This document shows, piece after piece, positions 8,488 through 15,094 of a stretch of 64,000 nucleotides of DNA. The notes below the pieces were generated by a model that had not been told where the DNA came from, ran no database searches, and saw only the letters and a list, made by a program, of their open reading frames with translations. A program made the translations under genes and the position numbers. The stretch comes from Deltaproteobacteria bacterium (GTDB lineage: Bacteria; Myxococcota_A; UBA9160; SZUA-336). Within the stretch, counting starts at the first letter, position 1; every line of letters begins with the position of its first letter. The stretch covers positions 29,612 through 93,611 of the forward strand of contig JAJDAJ010000024.1 of assembly GCA_029261925.1 (NCBI GenBank). Direction: 5' to 3'.

Positions 8488-10249
8488 CGTCGACCGCCTG
8501 CATCTGCGCGCCCAGGCGCGCGGCCTCGCGCCGCCGGTCGCTCGGCGCGACCAGCACGTCGGTCCCGGGCCGGCCGCAGCTCGCGGCCAGGGCGTCGATC
8601 AGCTCCTTGGGACCGTCGACCCGGCGCGCGCGCAGCCCGAAGCCGCACAGGGCGGCCACCAGGTCGAGCCCCTGGCCCGCGGCCAGGTGTCGCTCGAAGA
8701 GCGCTCGCGGCAGGCTGGTCGCGGCGGGCAGCCACTCGAAGATGCCGCCGCCGTCGTTGTCGATCGCCACGACCGTCAGGTCGGCGTCGCTGCGGGCCGC
8801 CGCGATCCAGCCGCTGGCGTCGTGGAGGAGGGCGAGATCGCCCGTGAGCAGGATCGCGGGCGCGCCGGCGAGCGCCGCTCCCAGCGCGCTCGAGACGGTG
8901 CCGTCGATGCCACTCGCGCCCCGGTTCGCCACGAAGCGCTGCGCGCGCGCGCCTGCGGGCCAGTACAGATCGGCGAGGCGCACGGGCGAGCTGCTCGCGA
9001 GGTGGACCAGCGTGCCCGGAGGCGCGGCCTCGGCCAGTGCGCGCACCAGCAGCGCGTCGCCCGGCGGCTCGGCATCGGCGACGGCGCGATCGAGCCCGGC
9101 GTCGAGCACGGCGCGTGCGCGGCGGCCAGCGCCGATCCAGGCCTCGCGGAAGGCGGGCACGGCCCGCGTCCCCGCGCGGAGCTCCGCGGTCAGCGCCCGC
9201 GCCAGCACGACGGGCTCCGCGCGAACCATGCGCGCGGCCAGCGCCGAGGGGTCGCTCCAGCCCGCCGCGTCCACGACGATCTGGCGCACGCCCGGGCGCG
9301 CCTCGAGCGCGAGGCGCAGCGCCTTCGAGGTCGGGGGATCGCCCAGGCGCAGCACGCAGTCGGGCGCGTGTGCGTCCACGAAGCGCGCGCTGCGCAGCAG
9401 TGCATCGTGCGCGTCCACGAGCTGCGGTGCGCAGGCGGGGTCGCAGCGCAGCTGCGAGAGGGGCTCGCCGAGCAGCGGCCAGCCCAGGGCATCGGCGAGC
9501 GCGGCGGTCGCCGCCGCGATGCCGGCTGCGTCGCACGGCCCGACCACGAGCAGCCCGCGCCGCACGGCGGCGAGCTCCGAGGCCAGCTCGGCCAGCGCCG
9601 TCTCGCCGGGCAGGGCGGGCGCCGGCGCAGTCGTCGTGGTGCTGGCCGCGGTTGCCGGTGCCGCGAGACCGAGCGCGTCGAGCGCCGTCGCGTCGGCCTC
9701 CACGAGCGCGGCGTCGAGCGGCTCGCGCAGCGGTACGTTCAGGTGGACCGGACCGGGCGGCTCGCCGCCAGCCACCGCCGTGGCTCGCGCGGCGACGGAG
9801 CGCAGGTGGCGGAAGAGCGCGGCGTCGACCTCTGGTACGGGTAGCTCGTGCTCCCAGCGCACGAAGGCCCGGTACAGGCCGCGCTGCTCGATCACCTGCC
9901 CGGCGGCGCAGTCGCGCAGCTCGGGCGGCCGGTCGGCGCTGAGCACGATCAGCGGCACGCGCGCATGGTGGGCCTCGACCAGCGCCGGAAGGTAGTTCGC
10001 AGCGGCCGAGCCCGAGGTGCAGATCAGCGCCACCGGTGCGCGCGAGGCGCGCGCGAGCCCGAGCGCGAGGAAGCCGGCGGCGCGCTCGTCGAGCACGGCG
10101 TGGTCCTCGATGCGCGGCTCGCTGGCCGCGGCGATCGCCAGCGGTGCGGAGCGCGAGCCCGGGGAGACCACCGCCGAGCGAACGCCGCAGAGGGCAAGCT
10201 CCTCGAGCAGCGCGCCAGACCAGGCCAGGTTGCGGTTCAGCCCGCGCAA
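8465..10249 (-). CDS. menD: SEPHCHC synthase, ThDP-dependent (MenD)
   Basis: 594 residues. It joins 2-oxoglutarate, after decarboxylation on thiamine diphosphate, to isochorismate. The N-terminal block VVSPGSRSAPLAIA, the catalytic Glu region LDERAAGFLALGLA, the ICTSGSAAANYLPA and LSADRPPELRD motifs, and a C-terminal ThDP/Mg site (GDLALLHD ... NDGGGIFEWLP) are all present. The start is uncertain. TTG 10249 gives an N-terminus of family length before the conserved Asn-Arg; CTG 10240 (CTGA overlap with menF) is an alternative. Confidence 0.92.
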   Translation of the reverse strand: MRGLNRNLAWSGALLEELALCGVRSAVVSPGSRSAPLAIAAASEPRIEDHAVLDERAAGFLALGLARASRAPVALICTSGSAAANYLPALVEAHHARVPLIVLSADRPPELRDCAAGQVIEQRGLYRAFVRWEHELPVPEVDAALFRHLRSVAARATAVAGGEPPGPVHLNVPLREPLDAALVEADATALDALGLAAPATAASTTTTAPAPALPGETALAELASELAAVRRGLLVVGPCDAAGIAAATAALADALGWPLLGEPLSQLRCDPACAPQLVDAHDALLRSARFVDAHAPDCVLRLGDPPTSKALRLALEARPGVRQIVVDAAGWSDPSALAARMVRAEPVVLARALTAELRAGTRAVPAFREAWIGAGRRARAVLDAGLDRAVADAEPPGDALLVRALAEAAPPGTLVHLASSSPVRLADLYWPAGARAQRFVANRGASGIDGTVSSALGAALAGAPAILLTGDLALLHDASGWIAAARSDADLTVVAIDNDGGGIFEWLPAATSLPRALFERHLAAGQGLDLVAALCGFGLRARRVDGPKELIDALAASCGRPGTDVLVAPSDRRREAARLGAQMQAVDDALANRG

Positions 10250-11592
10250 GCGCCCTCCACGGCCTGGCGCAGTGCTCCGAGCTTGAGCCGCGTCTCGGCC
10301 GCCTCCCGGACCGGGTCCGAGGCCGCGACCAGACCCGCGCCCGCGTACAGGCGCAGCTCGCCCGGGCGCAGCAGGCCGCAGCGCAGCGCCACGTGGAACT
10401 CGCCCTCGCCGCGCAGGTCCACGTGCCCGACCGCGCCGGCGTACCAGCCGCGATCGAAGGCCTCGTGCTTGCGGATCAGCTCCAGGGCGGCGGGCCGCGG
10501 CGTGCCCGCGACCGCGGGCGTGGGGTGCAGCGCCTCGACCAGGTCGAGGACCCGGGTGCCGGGGACCGCCGTGGCCGTGATCGGTGTGTGCAGGTGAGCG
10601 ACGTCGCCCGTCTCGAGTCGCTGCGGGCGCGCGGGAACCTCCACGTCGCGACAGCGTGCGCGCAGCGCCTCGGCGATGGCCTCGACCACGAAGGCGTGCT
10701 CGGCCTGCTCCTTGTCCGAGCGCTCCAGGTCGTCGCTGTCGCGCGATGCGGTGCCCGCGAGCGCGTCGGCGCGCACGCGCCCCCCGCACAGCGAGACCAT
10801 GCGCTCGGGCGTCGCGCCCACGAACGTCGTGTCGCCGATCCCGATCGCGAAGCTCAGGCAGCCCGGGTGTCGCAGCGCCAGCCGCTCCAGCAGCCCGCGT
10901 GCGGGCAGCTGCCCGTCGATCTCCAGCGTCTCGACGTCGGCGATGACGACCTTGCGCGCCGCGCCGCCGCGGATCGCGTCGATCACCTCGCGGGCGACCC
11001 GGGCGTAGCGCTCGCCCAGGCCGCGCGCATCGGGTGCGCGCAGCGCCGGAGGCGCGCCGGGGCATGCCTGAACGGAGACTCGCGCCAGCAGTGCGGCGTG
11101 CGCGCGGGCGGCCGCAGCGGGTGAGGTCGCGGCGTCGACGCGCACGGCATCGACCCGCCGCATGCCCGTGGCGTCGCGGAGCAGCGCGATGGCCGGCAGC
11201 GTCAGCCGCCCCGAGCCGAAGCGGCGCCACGCCCGATCCCGCGTCTGTGCCGGACGCGGCTCGAACGCCACGCCGCCCACCAGGGCCAGGGCGTCGCCGG
11301 TGCCGTCCGCATCGAGTCGCGGAGTCCAGGCGCGCAGCGCGTCCGCCAGCGTCGCGCCCGTATCGGCGGCGACGACCGCGTCGGCCGCGCCGATCGCGAC
11401 GCGCACGCTGCCCCCGGCCGGGCAGAGCGCTGCGTAGCGCGGCAGACCCAGCGCCTCGGCCGTGGCGAAGAGCTCCAGGGGATCGCCCTGCGGCACGGGT
11501 CCAGCGCGCGCGACGATGCGCGTGGCCGTTCCGGCCGCGCCGGTGCTGGCGGCCAGGGCGGCCTCGAGCGCGGGGATCGCGTTCAGCTCCAC
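10237..11592 (-). CDS. menF: Isochorismate synthase (MenF)
   Basis: 451 residues, chorismate-binding family, converting chorismate to isochorismate. The C-terminal catalytic domain has the general-base Lys region ARKVVIADVETLEI, FVGATPERMVS, DALAGTASR, SDKEQAEHAFVV (metal-binding Glu) and a closing stretch with PAALELIRKHE, FDRGWYAGAVG and LYAGAGLV. Anthranilate and aminodeoxychorismate synthases are relatives; the men context decides. GTG 11592 overlaps the end of merR by 10 bases, so menF is likely translated from a transcript that starts at merR. Confidence 0.9.
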   Translation of the reverse strand: MELNAIPALEAALAASTGAAGTATRIVARAGPVPQGDPLELFATAEALGLPRYAALCPAGGSVRVAIGAADAVVAADTGATLADALRAWTPRLDADGTGDALALVGGVAFEPRPAQTRDRAWRRFGSGRLTLPAIALLRDATGMRRVDAVRVDAATSPAAAARAHAALLARVSVQACPGAPPALRAPDARGLGERYARVAREVIDAIRGGAARKVVIADVETLEIDGQLPARGLLERLALRHPGCLSFAIGIGDTTFVGATPERMVSLCGGRVRADALAGTASRDSDDLERSDKEQAEHAFVVEAIAEALRARCRDVEVPARPQRLETGDVAHLHTPITATAVPGTRVLDLVEALHPTPAVAGTPRPAALELIRKHEAFDRGWYAGAVGHVDLRGEGEFHVALRCGLLRPGELRLYAGAGLVAASDPVREAAETRLKLGALRQAVEGACAG

Positions 11593-12329
11593 GTCACCCT
11601 CAACCGCGCCCGCTCCGTGGCGTCGAGCGCCTCGGCCAGGGGTCCGCCCTCGGGTGCCAGGCGCGCGCGCACGCCCTCGATCAGGCTGCGCTGGAAGTGC
11701 AGTGCGACCAGCTGCGTGGTCGCCGGCAGCAGCCGCCGGAAGGCGTCGCTCACCTGCGACTGCGACAGCGCCCCGGGCATGCCCGCGCGGCGCACGTGAC
11801 GGTCGAAGACCTCGATCGCGCGCCCCGTGATCTCGCGCACGTGGGCGGCGTGGTCGCGTGCGAGCGCCACCAGCGCGTCGAGGGGCACCCCCGCGTCGAG
11901 CAGCTCCCGTGCCGCGCGCACGCTCTGCAGATCGGTCTCGGTGTAGCGCGGCTCGCCCTCGACCTCGACGGGCTCGAGCAGCGCCGTGCCACGCATCACC
12001 TCGAGGAAGGTCTCCGATACCCCCGCCGTCGCCGCGAGCTCCGCCGGCGGGTAGGTGCGCTCCCCCTCCGCCTCGGCCAGCGCCCCCAGCAGGTCGGCGG
12101 CTGCCCCGTCCTGGCCGCTGCCCTCGATCACCCGCCGCACTCCGGCCAGCGTCAGCCCGCGCTGGCTCAGCTCGCGAATCCGGCGCAGCCGCTCGAGATG
12201 CGCCTCGCCGTAGATGGCCACGCGGCCGCGCCTCCGGGGCGCCGGCAGCAGGCCGCGTGACTGGTAGAAGCGGACCGTGTCCACTCCGACGCCCGCAGCC
12301 CGGGCGATCTCCTCGACGCGATACTCCAT
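11583..12329 (-). CDS. MerR-family regulator with a second MerR-like HTH
   Basis: 248 residues from ATG 12329, the point where the MerR homology begins (YRVEEIARAAGVGVDTVRFY); the open frame runs on upstream into repeat DNA. The first winged HTH, residues 1-75, is a standard MerR DNA-binding domain. Residues about 92-155 (YPPAELAATAGVSETFLEVM ... YTETDLQSVRAARELLDAG) repeat the same helix pattern in weaker form. There is no Cys in the protein, so a thiol or soft-metal sensor is unlikely. It is the first gene of the men operon and overlaps menF by 10 bases. The signal it reads is unknown. Confidence 0.8.
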   Translation of the reverse strand: MEYRVEEIARAAGVGVDTVRFYQSRGLLPAPRRRGRVAIYGEAHLERLRRIRELSQRGLTLAGVRRVIEGSGQDGAAADLLGALAEAEGERTYPPAELAATAGVSETFLEVMRGTALLEPVEVEGEPRYTETDLQSVRAARELLDAGVPLDALVALARDHAAHVREITGRAIEVFDRHVRRAGMPGALSQSQVSDAFRRLLPATTQLVALHFQRSLIEGVRARLAPEGGPLAEALDATERARLRVTWS

Positions 12330-12388
12330 GGGCGTGACTATCAGAGTATCTGCTCGCAGCATTGCTAGCCAGGTTGATTGCCGGACCG

Positions 12389-12553
12389 GGTGCCAGGCAC
12401 TTGACGCGGGCACCTGACGCGCGCCAGGGGTGCCGGGAAGGGTGCCAGGCACGCGCGTCAAGTCCGTATCATCCGCGTCAAACCTCGATGACGCGGTGCC
12501 AGGCACTTTGACGCAGGCACTTTGACGCAGGACTTGACGCGGGTGCCTGGCAC
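12389..12553 (+). repeat. Cluster of GTGCC(A/T)GGCAC near-palindromes and TTGACGC motifs
   Basis: The 265-base gap between merR and the next gene carries GGTGCCAGGCAC at 12389-12400, 12441-12452 and 12495-12506, and the inverted GTGCCTGGCAC at 12543-12553. Between them TTGACGC or TTTGACGCAG recurs directly (12401, 12507, 12521, 12534) and inverted (about 12455-12462 and 12475-12482). Each 11-mer is itself a palindrome around a central A/T. I know similar GTGCCTGGCAC/TTGACGC mosaics from intergenic DNA of deltaproteobacteria-like genomes, where they resemble REP-type elements. No gene, transposase or promoter is evident inside. Confidence 0.75.
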
Positions 12554-12594
12554 GCTCCGGCCGCCGGTTTGCGGCGATCGCGGAGCCGGTGCGG

Positions 12595-14088
12595 TCAGCC
12601 CAGGGTCAGCAGGCGGTGGGCTCCGCTGGTGCGCTCCTGGATCGGGACGCGGTAGGGACAGGCGCCGGTGCACGGCGCGCTGCAGCCGATGCACACGTCG
12701 GCCTGCTGCTCGAGCCGGGCGTACTCCTGCATGGCGAGCTTCTGCGTGCCGTAGTCCTCGAAGTACATGCGATGGCGGAGCACGTCGGCGATCGGCACGT
12801 CGTGCGGGCAGGCCTCGAGGCAGGCGCCGCAGTGGGCGAAGCAGTGCTTGCCGGCGATGAGCTGGTCGTACTTCTCGAGCAGGGCGAGTTCCCGGGGCAT
12901 CGGTGCCTTGCCCGAGGCGTACAGGTACTCGTCGAGGTGCTGCTGCTCGAAGAACGAGACCACCAGGCAGGCAACCGACGGGTTCGAGAGCACCCACTTG
13001 AAGGCCGCCTGGGTGTACGCGTCGGCCTCCTCGCGGAAGCCCTGCAGACCGTGGTGGCGCGCGCCCTTGAGCGTCTTCATGGCCACCACGCCGACGTCCG
13101 CGGCGTGCGCGCGATCGATCAGCTCCGGTTGCAGCGGCCAGGTGCCGTGGTGATACGCGAGCATCATCACGTCGATGCGCCCGTCCTCGATCGCCGCCGC
13201 CGCCACCTGCTCGAGGTTCGGCGTGTGCGAGGAGAAGCCCAGGAAGCGCGCCTTGCCCTGCTCGCGCAGCTTCTCGAAGGCGTCGTGCATGCGCGGATCG
13301 AGCAGCCGCTCCACGCTGTCGCAGGCGTGCACGTGGACCAGGTCCACGTAGTCGGTCTGCAGGCGTCGCAGGCTGTCCTCGACGGCGCGCACGTAGGCGT
13401 CGCTCGGCGACCCGGCCGGCAGGTGGCCGTCGGGCGTGCAGAACTTGGTCGCCAGGAACATCTGCTCGCGGCGGCCGCGCAGGGCTCGGCCGAGCGCCTG
13501 CTCGGACTCGGATCCCGAGTAGTCCGGCGCTGTGTCGAAGTAGTTCACCCCGCGGTCGATCGCCTCGCGCGCGATGTCCTCGCCGCCGCCCTCGAGGCTG
13601 ATGCGGCCCGAGCCCAGCGAGATGTCCGAGACCTCGAAGCCCGTGCGGCCGAGGCGCCGGTACGACTGGACGCGCGCCCCACGCCACGCGGCGCGCGGGC
13701 TGGGGTCGGTCAGGGGGACCTTCGGTCGCACGATCTCGTCGATCACGCGGAGCCAGCCGGAGCTGCGCTGCGCGATCGCGAGGCCGGTGGCGGCGACGCC
13801 GCCGACCGCGATCGCGCCGCCGGCCAGGAAGTGCCGCCGGCCGCTGCTCGCCGGTGCCACGTCGTCGGCGGCTTCCGCATCGGGGACCCGTCGCAGCGCC
13901 CAGACGACCGTCACGATCAGGCTCGCCAGCAGCAGCGCCCCTGTGAGCAGCAGGCCCGGCTTCGCGGAGAGCGGCTCGCGAATCCCCTCGATCATCCGCT
14001 GGATGTCGGGCGCGGCCCCGAGCCAGGCGGCGCCAAGCGTCGAGACCCACAGAGCTGCCACCACCCGGAGAAGGCGATCGTCGGCCAT
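12595..14088 (-). CDS. Membrane-anchored aldo/keto reductase with C-terminal 2x[4Fe-4S] domain
   Basis: 497 residues from ATG 14088. Two hydrophobic helices lie at about residues 8-25 and 45-65. A segment SGRRHFLAGGAIAVGG follows that resembles a twin-arginine signal but sits internally. The AKR barrel comes next with LGSGRISLEGG, the catalytic Asp/Tyr in FDTAPDYSGSESEQALG, Lys in FLATKFC and His in VDLVHVHACDS. The last 100 residues hold ferredoxin-like Cys clusters (CFAHCGACLEACP and CIGCSAPCTGACP) for two 4Fe-4S centres. This suggests an electron-transfer oxidoreductase tethered to the inner membrane. Substrate and topology are unknown. A dyad covers its start region. Confidence 0.8.
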   Translation of the reverse strand: MADDRLLRVVAALWVSTLGAAWLGAAPDIQRMIEGIREPLSAKPGLLLTGALLLASLIVTVVWALRRVPDAEAADDVAPASSGRRHFLAGGAIAVGGVAATGLAIAQRSSGWLRVIDEIVRPKVPLTDPSPRAAWRGARVQSYRRLGRTGFEVSDISLGSGRISLEGGGEDIAREAIDRGVNYFDTAPDYSGSESEQALGRALRGRREQMFLATKFCTPDGHLPAGSPSDAYVRAVEDSLRRLQTDYVDLVHVHACDSVERLLDPRMHDAFEKLREQGKARFLGFSSHTPNLEQVAAAAIEDGRIDVMMLAYHHGTWPLQPELIDRAHAADVGVVAMKTLKGARHHGLQGFREEADAYTQAAFKWVLSNPSVACLVVSFFEQQHLDEYLYASGKAPMPRELALLEKYDQLIAGKHCFAHCGACLEACPHDVPIADVLRHRMYFEDYGTQKLAMQEYARLEQQADVCIGCSAPCTGACPYRVPIQERTSGAHRLLTLG

Positions 14089-14106
14089 GTGACAGAGCGT
14101 GTCACA
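14088..14106. promoter_or_regulatory. TGTGACA-N5-TGTCACA dyad at the start of the Fe-S aldo/keto reductase gene
   Basis: The perfect inverted repeat TGTGACA / TGTCACA with a 5-base centre directly abuts, and by one base overlaps, the ATG of the minus-strand gene. It could be an operator, or an RNA hairpin masking the ribosome-binding site, since the left arm occupies the Shine-Dalgarno position. The half-site resembles the CRP half-site TGTGA, but the spacing (9 bases between TGTGA and TCACA) is not that of CRP. Confidence 0.45.
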
Positions 14107-14173
14107 GCGGCGCCCCCGGAACAACGCCCGAAGGGGGTGGGAGACAGCGCGCCCCGGATAGTGCATGCTAGGT

Positions 14174-14200
14174 CCCCGGGAGCGAAGCTCGCTCCCACAC
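14174..14200. repeat. REP-like palindrome (GGGAGCGA-AGC-TCGCTCCC)
   Basis: Perfect 8-base arms (14178-14185 and 14189-14196) around AGC, flanked by CCCC and CACACC. Read on the minus strand it is TGTGGGAGCGAGCTTCGC and so on, very like the core of the REP palindromes described in pseudomonads. It lies in the 261-base divergent gap before the Gly-rich gene. A single copy was seen in this window and no RAYT transposase. Confidence 0.45.
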
Positions 14201-14349
14201 CGATCGCGCGCCGCTGCCAGCGGCCGCGTCGGCAGGCCGGCTGCGGTCGGCGTCCGGTCCGCGGGGTTCGACTCGCGGTAGCCGGGGTCCGTAACCGGCG
14301 CGTCGCCCCTGGGCCGCGCGCGGGCGTGCGGGCCCGGAGGGAGCGATCA

Positions 14350-14853
14350 GTGAGCGAATCCGGGAACAGCCCGTCGGGTGGCGCCGGTCGTCGACGCCGG
14401 CGCAGGCGCGGCGGTGGCAACGGCAGCAACGGCGCCAGTGGCGGCGGCAACGGCAGCAATGGCGGTGGCGGCTCGCAGCAGCGGCGCCGGAACGCCACGG
14501 CCATGTACCGCCGCAAGATGGAAGAGAAGCTCTTCGGGAAGAAGAGCGATCGCGCCCGGCTGCGCCTCGCCGAGCGGCTGCGCGCCGCACATGGTACGCC
14601 GGGCTTCGGCCGGACCTTCCGTGAGTACGTCAAGGCGCACGGCGTACCCGCGGACCTGACCCTGCTGATGATGCTGCTCGATCTCGAGCAGGAGCGCGAG
14701 GTGGTCCAGGTGCTCGACGGAATCGAGGCGACCCTGGAGTCGCTCTCGACCGACGAGAAGTCCCTGCTGCGCAAGCGGCTGCGGAACCTGGAGATGTCGA
14801 CCGAGTTCGACGGCGTGGCCGATGCCACCGCCGATCTGCTCGAGCGGATCTAG
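14350..14853 (+). CDS. Gly/Asn/Arg-rich tail protein, 167 aa, unknown function
   Basis: GTG 14350 has a GGAGGGA Shine-Dalgarno sequence 5 bases upstream. Residues 1-52 are low complexity: a run of Arg, then Gly-Asn-Gly-Ser repeats and QQRRR, resembling RGG-type nucleic-acid-binding tails. Residues 55-167 are ordered and helical (MEEKLFGKKSDRARLRLAER..., LMMLLDLEQEREVVQVLDGIE). No Cys, signal peptide or membrane segment is present. I do not recognise the domain; RNA or DNA binding is inferred from the tail only. A 7-base-arm hairpin follows the stop. Confidence 0.7.
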   Translation: MSESGNSPSGGAGRRRRRRRGGGNGSNGASGGGNGSNGGGGSQQRRRNATAMYRRKMEEKLFGKKSDRARLRLAERLRAAHGTPGFGRTFREYVKAHGVPADLTLLMMLLDLEQEREVVQVLDGIEATLESLSTDEKSLLRKRLRNLEMSTEFDGVADATADLLERI

Positions 14854-14865
14854 AGGCGGCGCTCC

Positions 14866-14883
14866 GACCTCGACCTCGAGGTC
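14866..14883. terminator. Hairpin between convergent ends (GACCTCG-ACCT-CGAGGTC)
   Basis: Perfect 7-base arms and a 4-base loop, 12 bases after the Gly-rich gene and overlapping the stop of the small minus-strand ORF. No U-tract follows, so Rho-independent termination is uncertain. Confidence 0.4.
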
Positions 14884-15013
14884 ACGGCATGCTGAAGGCG
14901 CGTCGCATGCCGCGCCGCGCTGGCGGGCGTGGGAGGCTCCCGGCGGGCGGGCCGGAGGCGGGCGCGGAGGGCGCGGGAACGGGGCTCGCGGAGGGGGTCG
15001 GGTTGGTGTCCAC
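14882..15013 (-). CDS. Possible small Pro/Ser/Ala-rich protein, 43 aa
   Basis: GTG 15013 is preceded at 5 bases by AGGAG. A weak sigma70-like pair (TTGACC 15063-15058, 18-base spacer, TCGTAT 15039-15034, minus strand) lies just upstream. The peptide is Pro/Ala/Ser-rich with a basic end (RRGMRRAF). Low complexity and high G+C make a chance ORF possible; the well-placed Shine-Dalgarno sequence is the main support. Confidence 0.3.
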   Translation of the reverse strand: MDTNPTPSASPVPAPSAPASGPPAGSLPRPPARRGMRRAFSMP

Positions 15014-15094
15014 GGGATCTCCTGATGGGGCCGATACGATGGCGAAAATCTGGCGAAGGTCAAGCCGGGACCTGCCCGGTGCCCCGGAGCCAGC

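Noticed and set aside
12389..12553. CRISPR array in the repeat cluster
   Set aside because: The repeated units are 7-12 bases, irregularly spaced and in both orientations; there are no uniform spacers and no cas genes.
14088..14106. CRP/FNR-type binding site
   Set aside because: The half-site resembles TGTGA, but the spacing between TGTGA and TCACA is 9 and not 6 bases.
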